Source: an uncultured Terriglobales bacterium (GTDB lineage Bacteria > Acidobacteriota > Terriglobia > Terriglobales > Acidobacteriaceae). Taken from it: 10,881 bases of DNA. Of this stretch, positions 1 to 6,928 are shown piece after piece. Every line of letters begins with the position of its first letter. The stretch's first letter is position 1. The stretch covers positions 1-10,881 of the forward strand of contig CATPBY010000218.1 in assembly GCA_955652845.1 (NCBI GenBank), read 5' to 3'. The notes under the pieces were generated by a model. That model worked only from the letters and a program-made list of their open reading frames with translations, did not search any database and had not been told where the DNA came from. Both the position numbers and the translations under genes were made by a program.

Positions 1-38
1 GCCTTTTGGCAGCCCCACGTAACTTTCTGGATGTCTTC

Positions 39-266
39 TTACAAAGTAGATTCGATTTCGAATCCCCAGGCCTCCAGCAAAGGCTCCGGAATATATTTCG
101 AATTCTTGTTGCGGCGCGCCCATTCCCGCAACCGGGTCGAACGCAAGTACTGATCCGGCGAAAGCTTGTACTCGCGCACGACTTGCTCAAACTCAGTGAT
201 GGTGGGGGTGATCGGCCCGATTGGTTCGGGCTTGCCCCAGTTCGGATTTCCCCGTCGCTTAGCCAT
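39..266 (-). CDS. Small conserved protein of unknown function (75 aa)
   Basis: A 75-residue ORF starts at the ATG at 266 and ends at a TAA at 39-41. A purine-rich GGGTGAGG lies about 9 bases upstream of the ATG and is a plausible ribosome binding site. The protein begins MAKRRGNPNWGKPEP and is basic at the N-terminus. Its middle, with FEQVVREYKL and LREWARRNKNSKYIPEPLLEAWGF, looks like two short helices that could bind nucleic acid. There are no cysteines, no signal peptide and no membrane segment. I recognise the sequence style as a small protein recurrent in acidobacterial genomes (from memory), but I know of no function. The antisense frame at 6-290 is longer but looks like a shadow. Confidence is fairly high that it is a real gene and low about any role. 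Confidence 0.75.
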   Translation of the reverse strand: MAKRRGNPNWGKPEPIGPITPTITEFEQVVREYKLSPDQYLRSTRLREWARRNKNSKYIPEPLLEAWGFEIESTL

Positions 267-575
267 GAAGATTGCGCCTCACCCTTTTAAGAATGTTTCT
301 TTACTTAGATTCGTCGTATCTCAACATGGATTCATCGGGTAGCCGCTCGTGCGAACGAATACCACAAACTCCATGGCCGATTCACAGATACTCGGAAGCT
401 CATGATTCTAATGGCGTTTTACCTCGTTGTCAATAACAATCTAAGGCCTGCAGCGGTTTCTGCCCTCATCTTAAAGAAAAATAATCAATTGCCCATTCCC
501 TGGCACTTTTCCGGCTGAGATCGCAGTTTGGTTCTCCTCCGGTTACCCCCGTAATAGCAGTGCCTTACGGGCGCA
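267..575. other. Gene-free intergenic stretch
   Basis: About 300 bases lie between the minus-strand small gene and the plus-strand promoter region. I see no ORF of convincing composition, no tRNA-like fold, no tandem repeat and no hairpin followed by a T-run. The two flanking genes are divergent, so promoters for both probably lie here. On the minus strand a TTGAGA at 319-324 resembles a -35 box, but I find no matching -10 at good spacing. Confidence 0.5.
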
Positions 576-604
576 TTGACGGACGAGAACGGGCTCCCTA
601 GAGT
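576..604 (+). promoter_or_regulatory. Candidate sigma-70-type promoter for the 625-1939 operon
   Basis: TTGACG (576-581, 5 of 6 to TTGACA), a 17-base spacer, then TAGAGT (599-604, 4 of 6 to TATAAT). Transcription would begin near 611. That is right at the Shine-Dalgarno sequence of the 51-aa gene and would leave a leader of only about 14 bases. The spacing is optimal, but short matches like this arise by chance, and the start site is inferred. Confidence 0.4.
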
Positions 605-624
605 GCATACAAGGAGGTCTTACC

Positions 625-780
625 GTGAGGGATATTCATGAAGTACTGCGCAGGAAGCAAGCGGAACAGAGCCAGCTAGCGAAGCAGATCGAAGCGTTAC
701 AGACAGCCGCTGAGCAGCTGCGGAACGTGGCTCATCTGCTGAGCGAAGAACACACTGAGGAAGCTGCCAGCCGAGGCTGA
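625..780 (+). CDS. Small coiled-coil protein (51 aa), GTG start
   Basis: The gene opens with GTG at 625 behind a perfect AAGGAGGT (611-618) at 6-base spacing and ends with TGA at 778-780. The product starts MRDIHEVLRRKQAEQSQLAK. It is almost entirely charged and helical, with leucine, isoleucine and alanine spaced in heptad fashion through residues 5-42 (VLRR, LAKQIEAL, AAEQLRNVAHLL), so a short coiled coil or helical hairpin is likely. It has no cysteine, signal peptide or membrane segment. I recall very similar 'MRD..EVLR.KE.EL..L..EV.AL' proteins from many acidobacterial genomes, with no known function. The stop lies 34 bases before the receiver-PilZ gene, suggesting co-transcription and perhaps a partner role. 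The optimal Shine-Dalgarno sequence suggests strong translation. Its shortness and GTG start make it easy to miss. Confidence 0.8.
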   Translation: MRDIHEVLRRKQAEQSQLAKQIEALQTAAEQLRNVAHLLSEEHTEEAASRG

Positions 781-814
781 GAGACTGCCTCTCAGAGGGC
801 TACGAAGATGCATC

Positions 815-1939
815 ATGACCCTGCAATCACTACTTTTCTGTGCCGATGAAAAGATTGTCCGGGTGTTGCGGCGCGTGCTTAGCGACCTCGACATTGGCAT
901 TGACCAATCTCCGGATGCCGACTCCGCCATCCGTAAACTGACGCGCCAGCGATATGAAGCAGTAATCGTGGATTGCACCGACGAGCAGGCTGCTTCCCAG
1001 GTGCTGAGGAGTGCCCGCACCGCGCCGTGCAATAAGCGCGCCGTGGCAGTCGCCCTGATTGACGGCCAGAACGCGCTGCGTAGCGCATTCGATCTGGGCG
1101 CGCACTTTGTCCTGTACAAACCCCTTTCAGCGGAACGGGCCAAGACCAGCTTCCGGGCAGCTCGCGCCCTGATGAAACGGGAACGCCGTCGAAACGTGCG
1201 TCTACCGATTGAGATCCCGGTGAATTTGGTGATGAATGATGGCGCCGGACAACAGCGTACCGTCACATCGGATTTGGGAGAGGGCGGAATGGCCGTCCAG
1301 TCGTCCCACCATTCCAAAAAACCGGGCGCAATCAAAGTTGAATTCACCTTGCCGGGAACGACGGATGCCATCCATTGCATCGGCGAGGTTGCCTGGGAGA
1401 ATGCGTCACGGCAAACGGGTATTCGGTTTGTGGATCTTGCTCCCGAAACCCGCGACTTGCTCAAAGCATGGCTCAGCAATCATTCGCGTGAAGCCGAACC
1501 CGACGACCCGCCTCTAGTTTGTAAACTCACCGACCTCAGTCTGGGAGGCTGTTATCTGGAAGTGAATGCACCTTTCCCATTGCGCACCAGGATTGTACTT
1601 ACCATGCGGGTCGGCGATCTTCAGGTTCAAGCGGAAGGGATAGTACGAGTGATGCATCCCGAGGCGGGCATGGGCGTGCAATTCGCGCAAAAAACATCTC
1701 AACAACGCGAACACCTGGACAAATTCATTCAGGCGCTGACCGAAAGCCGGGGAGTTCTTCCTGATCTTCTGGTGGAACCGGAGGGACTGGACGTCAGCGA
1801 TCAGGCGCCGTCCGTTCCCACGGCCGGGGAACTGGGCGATCCATTACTCAGCCTTTTCTGCAACAGCGCCGATCTCACCACGGAAGCCTTCCTCATCGAA
1901 CTGCGGCGACAGCGCGCTTCGAACCATCAGCCGGCATAA
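815..1939 (+). CDS. Receiver-like domain fused to tandem PilZ domains
   Basis: This 374-aa cytoplasmic regulator has three parts. Residues 3-115 look like a response-regulator receiver: acidic pair D11/E12, candidate phospho-acceptor D53 in IVDC, and the conserved lysine K102 in YKP. The usual Ser/Thr of strand 4 is not evident (AVALID, about 78-83). Residues 122-220 form a first PilZ domain, with the c-di-GMP-binding R125-x3-R129 motif and a second motif reading D153-LGEGG. Residues 233-310 form a second PilZ-like domain with a textbook D240-LSLGG but no clear RxxxR before it. The last 60 residues look linker-like. PilZ domains bind c-di-GMP, so this is probably a phosphorylation- and/or c-di-GMP-responsive output protein, with its target unknown. 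The ATG at 815 is preceded by a weak GAAG at 804-807. It follows the 51-aa gene by 34 bases. Confidence 0.85.
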   Translation: MTLQSLLFCADEKIVRVLRRVLSDLDIGIDQSPDADSAIRKLTRQRYEAVIVDCTDEQAASQVLRSARTAPCNKRAVAVALIDGQNALRSAFDLGAHFVLYKPLSAERAKTSFRAARALMKRERRRNVRLPIEIPVNLVMNDGAGQQRTVTSDLGEGGMAVQSSHHSKKPGAIKVEFTLPGTTDAIHCIGEVAWENASRQTGIRFVDLAPETRDLLKAWLSNHSREAEPDDPPLVCKLTDLSLGGCYLEVNAPFPLRTRIVLTMRVGDLQVQAEGIVRVMHPEAGMGVQFAQKTSQQREHLDKFIQALTESRGVLPDLLVEPEGLDVSDQAPSVPTAGELGDPLLSLFCNSADLTTEAFLIELRRQRASNHQPA

Positions 1940-1997
1940 GTTCAGTCATCGGCTTTCGAACGTGTCATTTGTGCGTGGTCTGGTTGACGCATTCCTG

Positions 1998-2086
1998 TGG
2001 TGCCCGGGATCGGAATCGAACCGATACGTCCCTTTCAGGACCCGGGATTTTAAGTCCCGTGCGTCTGCCAGTTTCGCCACCCGGGC
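1998..2086 (-). tRNA. tRNA-Leu (anticodon UAA), CCA encoded
   Basis: On the minus strand the acceptor stem GCCCGGG (2086-2080) pairs with CCCGGGC just before discriminator A at 2001, and CCA is encoded at 2000-1998. The anticodon stem is CGGGA/TCCCG around the loop CTTAAAA, giving anticodon UAA for codons UUA and UUG. A long variable arm (GTCC-TGAAAG-GGAC) is typical of class II leucine tRNAs. The T arm is ATCGG-TTCGATT-CCGAT. All arms fold without mismatch in the key stems. Confidence 0.96.
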
Positions 2087-2096
2087 AGCAATCCAC

Positions 2097-2102
2097 ATTG
2101 TA
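2097..2102 (-). promoter_or_regulatory. Candidate -10 box of the tRNA-Leu gene
   Basis: TACAAT on the minus strand (5 of 6 to TATAAT) ends 10 bases before the mature tRNA 5' end, the right distance for a short pre-tRNA leader. I could not find a good -35 hexamer at 16-18 bases, so this is weak. Confidence 0.3.
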
Positions 2103-2193
2103 CGGAAGTTGCTGCGCCAGGAGGTACCCAGGCGTCTTTAAGAGCAGGCGAGAGCGTCCTCGCTCGTGTTTGGCGATTGCACTTGGGGGACCT

Positions 2194-2218
2194 CGCGCCT
2201 ACAACGTGCGAAGGCGCG
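2194..2218 (-). other. Inverted repeat just past the pseudogene stop
   Basis: CGCGCC (2194-2199) and GGCGCG (2213-2218) form a 6-bp stem with a 13-base loop, starting 3 bases beyond the TAA of the minus-strand pseudogene. An alternative stem, CAACG/CGTTG (2202-2206 and 2217-2221), overlaps it. There is no T-run, so it may be only a weak terminator. A second small hairpin, GAGCG-TCCT-CGCTC, sits at 2152-2165. Confidence 0.3.
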
Positions 2219-2221
2219 TTG

Positions 2222-2593
2222 TTAACTTGCCATCAGTTGGACCTTGCCACGTAGAGCGTTGAGAATGCCTTCCTCCGAGCTCTCTACTGGCGCGGAGTGA
2301 ATATCGACTACGGACCAGAAAAAGACGCTGCTGCTGCGTTCCGGCGCCAGAGCGAGAACTTTTATTTGCGGATGCCGTCCCAGCAGCGCGTTGCACATCA
2401 CCGGCCGCTGATCAGTCCGATCCAGCGCGATGATGACGAAATCCGGTTGCGACTACGCCGTTACGTGGGCGATTTCCGAGTCGTCCTTGATCTCCCCGAT
2501 GATCTCTATGTCGGGCTGGTCTGAAATTGTCGCCAACACCAATTCCCGCATGAGCCGGGGCCGATTGGCGACTAACACTCGAATTTTTTCCAC
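2222..2593 (-). pseudogene. Degenerate receiver-domain protein interrupted by an amber codon
   Basis: Read from a GTG at 2593, the frame gives an N-terminus of EKIRVLVANRPRLMRELVLA, meets TAG at codon 47 (2455-2453), then continues uninterrupted as SQPDFVIIALDRTDQRPVM to a TAA at 2224-2222, 123 codons in all. Both halves are in one frame and read like a single receiver-type fold (strand 1 IRVLVAN, strand 3 PDFVIIA, strand 4 KVLALAPE). The phospho-acceptor position, six residues after the proline in PDFVIIA, is alanine. The intact ancestor was therefore probably a phosphorylation-independent pseudo-receiver. I recall this family as common and uncharacterised in Acidobacteriota. No good Shine-Dalgarno sequence precedes the GTG. 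The TAG is one substitution from GAG or CAG. Recent inactivation, a sequencing error or readthrough are all possible; other genes here use TAG as their normal stop. Confidence 0.7.
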
Positions 2594-2710
2594 AATTAGT
2601 TCATCTGATACCGAGATTTAATTTTGCTGAGCATTCCACTCAGTGGCCCACTTCCTCAAAGGATGCTATTAAAAGTTTAGGCGGCGCCCGGGGTTCTGTC
2701 AGTGATGGAT

Positions 2711-2723
2711 GTCACCGTGTGAC
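2711..2723. promoter_or_regulatory. Short operator-like palindrome upstream of ppk2
   Basis: GTCAC-CGT-GTGAC is a perfect 5-3-5 inverted repeat about 105 bases before the PPK2 start, in a 233-base region with no gene. The size suits a dimeric regulator site, but arms this short occur by chance and no second copy is seen in the window. Confidence 0.2.
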
Positions 2724-2826
2724 TGCTGTGGAAAACACCAGAATGCTGGAAGGTAATGCCTGCCAAGGCCGCCGCATAAACCAATACGATAGACTCCAGC
2801 ATAGTAAGCGGAGACGGAGGCCACCG

Positions 2827-3744
2827 ATGGGCTGGGCAAAGCAACTGGTGAAACCCTATCGCGTATCTGACGGTAAGAACTTACAGCTGAAGGACTTTGA
2901 TCCTGCCGACACGGGAAAGCTTCGCTCCAAACAGCATGCGACGACATTTCTCGAAAAGGGAATTGCCCGCATGGCTGAATTACAGGACCAGCTCTATGCC
3001 CAGGAACAGTGGGCGGTGCTACTCATCTTTCAAGGCATGGATGCCGCAGGCAAAGACGGCGTGATTAAGCATGTAATGTCAGGAATTAATCCCCAGGGAT
3101 GCCAGGTTTCCTCCTTCAAGAGTCCGTCCAGCGAAGAACTCGATCATGATTATCTGTGGCGCACCCACCGCAACAGCCCGCCGCGCGGGCACATCGGCAT
3201 CTTTAATCGTTCCTATTACGAGGAGGTGCTGGTGGTCCGGGTGCATCCCGAGATGCTGACGGCCGAGAGGATTCCACCTTCACTGGTCACAAAGAAAATA
3301 TGGCAGGAGCGTTTTCGGGACATCACAGCCTTCGAACGCTATCTTTCGGGGAACGGGTTTGTCGTCCGCAAGTTTTTCCTGAATATTTCCAGGAAGGAGC
3401 AAGAAAAACGTTTCCTCGACCGCTTGCGCCAGCCTGGCAAAAACTGGAAATTCTCTGCTGCGGACGTTCGCGAACGGGGATACTGGGATGATTACATGGC
3501 AGCCCACGAAGATATGATTCGCAATACCGCAACCAGGGATTCGCCATGGTATGTCGTTCCCGCCGACAATAAGTGGTTTACGCGCGCGGTAGTGGCGGCG
3601 GCCATTGTTGATACGCTCGAGGACCTGGACCCTTCCTATCCCAAGGTAAATGCCGAGAAGCGAAAGGAATTACGCGCTGCCGAGAGCCTGCTCTTAAGAG
3701 AAAAGGCAAATAGAATTTCGCGCTCCCCGCGCTCTTTTACGTGA
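2827..3744 (+). CDS. ppk2: Polyphosphate:nucleotide phosphotransferase, PPK2 family
   Basis: PPK2 enzymes move phosphate between inorganic polyphosphate and nucleoside mono- or diphosphates in the cytoplasm, linking stored polyphosphate to the ATP/GTP pool. The product is 305 aa from the ATG at 2827, which has GGAGG (2816-2820) at 6-base spacing. The open frame extends upstream to a GTG at 2719, but that extension is Arg-rich, not family-like and lacks a ribosome site. Motifs: Walker A GMDAAGKDG (70-78), with K76 and D72/D77; Walker B-like FNRSYYEEVLVVRVHP (126-141); and a basic lid region GKNWKFSAADVRERGYWDDY (204-223). A single PPK2 domain with IFQGMDAAGKDG and INPQGCQV resembles the short class I/III group that phosphorylates AMP or ADP. 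Class cannot be fixed by eye. The last 8 bases overlap the end of hemW on the other strand. Confidence 0.92.
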   Translation: MGWAKQLVKPYRVSDGKNLQLKDFDPADTGKLRSKQHATTFLEKGIARMAELQDQLYAQEQWAVLLIFQGMDAAGKDGVIKHVMSGINPQGCQVSSFKSPSSEELDHDYLWRTHRNSPPRGHIGIFNRSYYEEVLVVRVHPEMLTAERIPPSLVTKKIWQERFRDITAFERYLSGNGFVVRKFFLNISRKEQEKRFLDRLRQPGKNWKFSAADVRERGYWDDYMAAHEDMIRNTATRDSPWYVVPADNKWFTRAVVAAAIVDTLEDLDPSYPKVNAEKRKELRAAESLLLREKANRISRSPRSFT

Positions 3745-4921
3745 GGTTTTCCGCAGGAGCAATAAATTTTTCGAACACTTCATTCGAAAGCAGGCGCCCA
3801 CGCGGCGTCAGGCGGACCGTATCCCCGATCTGTTCCATCAACCCGATGGCGATCGACTCCGCGATGACACCTGCAAACAAACCTTTGCCAAATTCCGCCT
3901 CGATCTCTCGCAAGTCAATTCCACGTGTAAGCCGGAGACCGAGGAAGAATGTTTCCTCCAGCGCTGCTCGCGCGGAAACCGCTGTCCGCTCGAGGCCTTG
4001 GCCAGCGATGTATTTCTCCAGCGAATCGGAAGTTGAGAATCTGATCGAGTCGGCGGAGTCAAGAGATGAATTGGCCTTTATCATGGAGTGCGCATCTACC
4101 CCGAAACCCAGATAGGGCAGGCGTGTCCAATATTTCAGGTTGTGCCGCGACTCACAGCCTGCTTTCGCAAAGTTGGAAATTTCATACTGGCGCACGGCCG
4201 CCGCTTGCAGCCGCTCGCTGGCCATTTCATAAAAATCTGCGGTGAGCTCATCCTCCGGGGCAAAGTGTGCGTGATATCTCGTGCCGCCTGCGATCAGCTC
4301 GCGGCCCAGACGGGAATCCTCATCCACCTCAAGGATGTAAATACTGATGTGAGGCACGCCAGAGGCGATCCCCTGCTGCAGGGAATCCTCCCAGCTCTCA
4401 ACTGTCTGGTGCGGCAAACCGGCGATCAGATCAATGTTGACGTTTGAAATGCCAGCCTCGCGGAGCCGTTTGACATCATTCATGACGGTACGCCGGTCGT
4501 GCAGACGTCCTACCGCGCGGGCCTCTTCGTCCACGAAAGACTGTACGCCCAGGCTGACTCTATTCACCCCAAGAAGCTGAAACTGCTTGAGCATGGCCGG
4601 GGTCAGGGTGCCAGGAGCGCATTCCACGGTGATCTCGGCCGCCGCAGTCAAATCAAAATTTTGCGAGATCGTGACAAATATGCGTTCGAATTGGGATATA
4701 TCCAGTACAGTAGGAGTGCCTCCTCCGAGATATACTGAGTCGACAAGCGGCTCGATTTGTCCGCCCATCTGCTCGACGGTCGAGTTGGCACTTTCGATGT
4801 CCAGGCAAAGGCGGTCTACATACCGCTCAAAAACGGCGCGGGGGACGACGTCGGAGGCGAAATTACAGTAAGTACACTTGGTGCGGCAAAACGGCACGGA
4901 AACATAAAGTCCCAGGGACAT
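3737..4921 (-). CDS. hemW: HemW: radical SAM haem chaperone (coproporphyrinogen oxidase-like)
   Basis: HemW is a cytoplasmic radical-SAM protein that binds haem and passes it to target proteins; it was long annotated as oxygen-independent coproporphyrinogen oxidase. The 394-aa product from the ATG at 4921 has C12-x3-C16-x2-C19 for the 4Fe-4S cluster. There is no fourth cysteine right after (CNF, not CxC), which separates HemW from true HemN. It also has GGGTPT (66-71) for SAM binding, the HemW hallmark H260-NLKYW, and a C-terminal winged-helix-like part (FFLGLRLTRGIDL onward). An in-frame TTG at 4930 could add three residues. I prefer the ATG because the sequence from it (MSLGLYVSVPFC) fits the family. 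Length is normal. It diverges from the ketosynthase gene with a 62-base gap and converges on ppk2 with an 8-base overlap. Confidence 0.93.
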   Translation of the reverse strand: MSLGLYVSVPFCRTKCTYCNFASDVVPRAVFERYVDRLCLDIESANSTVEQMGGQIEPLVDSVYLGGGTPTVLDISQFERIFVTISQNFDLTAAAEITVECAPGTLTPAMLKQFQLLGVNRVSLGVQSFVDEEARAVGRLHDRRTVMNDVKRLREAGISNVNIDLIAGLPHQTVESWEDSLQQGIASGVPHISIYILEVDEDSRLGRELIAGGTRYHAHFAPEDELTADFYEMASERLQAAAVRQYEISNFAKAGCESRHNLKYWTRLPYLGFGVDAHSMIKANSSLDSADSIRFSTSDSLEKYIAGQGLERTAVSARAALEETFFLGLRLTRGIDLREIEAEFGKGLFAGVIAESIAIGLMEQIGDTVRLTPRGRLLSNEVFEKFIAPAENLT

Positions 4922-4929
4922 TGAGATCA

Positions 4930-4935
4930 ATTATC
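4930..4935 (-). promoter_or_regulatory. Candidate -10 box for hemW
   Basis: GATAAT on the minus strand (5 of 6 to TATAAT) lies 8 bases before the hemW ATG at 4921. Transcription would then start near 4923, giving an essentially leaderless message, which fits the lack of a Shine-Dalgarno sequence. No good -35 hexamer is visible, so this is tentative. Confidence 0.25.
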
Positions 4936-4983
4936 CCACTTTACCGAGCACATTCATGAAAGGCCGCCACATCTGATCTGAAT

Positions 4984-6231
4984 ATGCTCCCTCGCGTTGT
5001 GATTACTGGCATTGGCGTTGTCAGTCCCAACGGCATGGGCAAAGAGTCGTTCTGCCGGGCCATTCTCGAAGGCAAGTCCGGTGTGAAACGGATTTCGCGC
5101 TTCGATCCTTCCAGCTTACCTGTACAGATTGCGGGCGAAATCCCGGACTTCGACGAGCTTGCTTGGGTTGATGCCCGCGAACGCAAGCATGTCTCGCGCG
5201 TCGTACCCCTGGCGGTAGCCGCGTCAACTGAAGCCATTCACGACGCTAGTCTGGATCCTGCCGCCATGTCGATGGATGAAAAGCGCGAAATCGGAGTGAT
5301 CCTCGGGACTGGAGGAGGGGCGCAGGAATTTTCCGAAGAGCAGTACAGACTGTGGCACAGCGGCCAGGTCAAACAAGTCAGCCTGTTCTGCATTCCCAGC
5401 GGAACCATGGGCACGATTCCCAGCGAAGTAAGCATGCGCTTCGGTTTCCGCGGCTACAGCCATGTAGTGACTGCCGGGTGCACCTCTTCGACCGATGCCA
5501 TTGGCTACGCTTTTCAACATATACAGGCGGGAGTATTGCCGATGTTTCTGGTGGGCGGCGTGGATTCAGCAATTACGCCGGGGATTATCAAGGGATACAC
5601 GTTGATGCGCGCCCTGACCCAGTCCTGGAATCACGCGCCAGAACGGGCTTCGCGGCCGTTCTGCGCGGACCGCGACGGTTTCGTGATGGCCGAGGGTTCA
5701 TGGATGTTCATTCTCGAAGATTACGACCATGCCCGCGCCCGGGGTGCACGCGTATACGCCGAGATTGCCGGATATGCCTCCACCTGCGAAGCCTTTCACC
5801 GAGTGCGCATGAGCGACTCTCCGGAAGAGCCGGCGCGCGCGATTACGCTTGCGCTGAACGAGGCCGGCCTGGCGCCTGTGGATATTCAATATGTGAATCT
5901 GCACGGAACTTCCACTGAGATGAACGATCGCGTGGAAACCCGCGCGCTCAAGCTGGCCCTGGGTAACCGGGCTGCGAAAATTCCAATGTCAGGATTGAAG
6001 TCGCAGATTGGACACGCTCAGGGCGCCTGCGGCTCCGCCAGCCTGGCTGCCACCCTGATCGCGATGGAACACGGCAAAATCCCTCCCACCATCAATCTCG
6101 AGATCCCGGATCCTGAGTGCGATCTCGATTATGTCCCCGACGCCGGCCGAGGGGCGCAAATCGAGCATGCCATCTGCAATTGCGTGGGCTTTGGATCGAA
6201 GAACTCGGCCCTGGTGTTGCGTCGCGCTTGA
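4984..6231 (+). CDS. Beta-ketoacyl-ACP synthase, KAS II (FabF)-like
   Basis: The 415-aa product has the thiolase-fold condensing-enzyme layout and FabF length. It starts VVITGIGVVSPNGMGKESF. The Cys-His-His triad is C166 (TAGCTSST), H307 (NLHGTST) and H344 (KSQIGHAQGACG), with K339 also conserved. It should catalyse decarboxylative condensation of acyl and malonyl-ACP. Differences from housekeeping FabF are visible: the nucleophile context is AGCTSST rather than the usual ACAT-type, and the C-terminal GFGGTN loop reads GFGSKN (402-407). No acyl carrier protein, malonyl transferase or reductase gene is adjacent. A specialised role (an envelope lipid, polyene or secondary lipid) is therefore as likely as bulk fatty-acid elongation. 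The ATG at 4984 has no nearby Shine-Dalgarno sequence (AAAGG is about 20 bases away), but the N-terminus fits the family. It is followed by a secreted-protein gene, an exporter and lpxB. Confidence 0.88.
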   Translation: MLPRVVITGIGVVSPNGMGKESFCRAILEGKSGVKRISRFDPSSLPVQIAGEIPDFDELAWVDARERKHVSRVVPLAVAASTEAIHDASLDPAAMSMDEKREIGVILGTGGGAQEFSEEQYRLWHSGQVKQVSLFCIPSGTMGTIPSEVSMRFGFRGYSHVVTAGCTSSTDAIGYAFQHIQAGVLPMFLVGGVDSAITPGIIKGYTLMRALTQSWNHAPERASRPFCADRDGFVMAEGSWMFILEDYDHARARGARVYAEIAGYASTCEAFHRVRMSDSPEEPARAITLALNEAGLAPVDIQYVNLHGTSTEMNDRVETRALKLALGNRAAKIPMSGLKSQIGHAQGACGSASLAATLIAMEHGKIPPTINLEIPDPECDLDYVPDAGRGAQIEHAICNCVGFGSKNSALVLRRA

Positions 6232-6274
6232 CGCTGGTTACGTCCCCCGGGCGTCTCTGCTGTAACCTTAGGCG

Positions 6275-6814
6275 GTGCCTTACGGGTTGGTTCGTTTGCT
6301 TTCCGCGGTGCTGATTACAGGCACTCTCCCTGCCTTTTGCCAAAGTTCGCCACCCATTCATTCTGCGACCCCTGTCTATCTGTTACGAATTCAGCGAACC
6401 ACGCCGGAAGCCGTCAATTGTCTTCTCTTGCGTAACGACGGAGAGTTCCACCTGGAGACCTCTCACCGAGACGAGACAAAGGTTTTTGAAGGTCTGTTGC
6501 CGAACGCCAGTCTGCAAAAAGTTCAACGCATGCTGGACAACAGTGACTTGCAGCGTCTTTCCCAGATTCAATCAAATGCCCCGGGGAAAACGGAAGCGTC
6601 GGAGATATTACAGGTCAGTATCTTCAGAACTGATCATTGGCAAAACCTGGTCTATGTGACGGATAACGCTGGCCAGAGGCTTCCGCAGTCGTTGGCGCCC
6701 CTGGCGGATTGGCTGAATGCGTTGCACAAGGAGCCACACCGCCAACTCAGTGAGGATGAGCACAAGAATAATTGTCAATCACCCGCGAAAATTGAACTCA
6801 AAAGACGTCCCTGA
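6275..6814 (+). CDS. Small secreted protein of unknown function (179 aa), GTG start
   Basis: The frame opens with GTG at 6275, 43 bases after the ketosynthase stop, and ends with TGA at 6812-6814. No in-frame ATG occurs before residue 86, so GTG, or a TTG a few codons on, must be the start. Residues 1-23 form a signal peptide: one Arg, then LLSAVLITGTLPAFC, with likely cleavage after AFC or AFCQ. The cysteine does not sit in a lipobox. The mature part has NCLLLRNDGEFHLE (48-61), FEGLLPNASLQKVQRMLDN (71-89) and a helical LAPLADWLNAL (140-150), then a charged tail rich in Lys and Arg. I do not recognise a named domain. The style resembles uncharacterised acidobacterial exported proteins. It probably acts in the periplasm. 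It shares strand and neighbourhood with the ketosynthase and ABC exporter, but co-transcription with the exporter is doubtful across the 114-base gap. Confidence 0.7.
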   Translation: MPYGLVRLLSAVLITGTLPAFCQSSPPIHSATPVYLLRIQRTTPEAVNCLLLRNDGEFHLETSHRDETKVFEGLLPNASLQKVQRMLDNSDLQRLSQIQSNAPGKTEASEILQVSIFRTDHWQNLVYVTDNAGQRLPQSLAPLADWLNALHKEPHRQLSEDEHKNNCQSPAKIELKRRP

Positions 6815-6928
6815 GAGACGCCGATAGTGACCGAAGAGGCTGCAGGTAATCAACCCGCGCCGGAAACCTTTTCCATCCCTTGTCCCTGGCTGGCCATCTA
6901 TCTAAGGTATCTTTATAGTTAGTTAACG

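Noticed and set aside
6..290. 94-codon plus-strand frame opposite the small minus-strand gene
   Set aside because: It covers the minus-strand gene almost exactly, has no ribosome site, and its protein does not look family-like. The minus-strand protein does.
697..1479. 260-codon minus-strand frame opposite the receiver-PilZ gene
   Set aside because: Low-complexity Arg/Ser-rich translation, typical of an antisense shadow in GC-rich DNA. The plus strand carries recognisable domains.
1969..2262. 97-codon plus-strand frame across the tRNA
   Set aside because: It reads through the antisense of tRNA-Leu and into the pseudogene tail, so it is a shadow.
2453..2455. Amber codon in the pseudo-receiver as evidence of pyrrolysine or stop-codon recoding
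   Set aside because: Two clear genes in the window end in TAG, and no recoding tRNA or signal is visible. Mutation or error is simpler.
2719..2826. Upstream GTG start extending PPK2 by 36 residues
   Set aside because: The extension is Arg-rich with no family similarity. GGAGG at proper spacing marks the ATG at 2827 instead.
6827..6922. 31-codon GTG frame between the secreted protein and the exporter
   Set aside because: No ribosome site and no recognisable composition. It ends just before the exporter start and could be a leader peptide, but nothing supports that.
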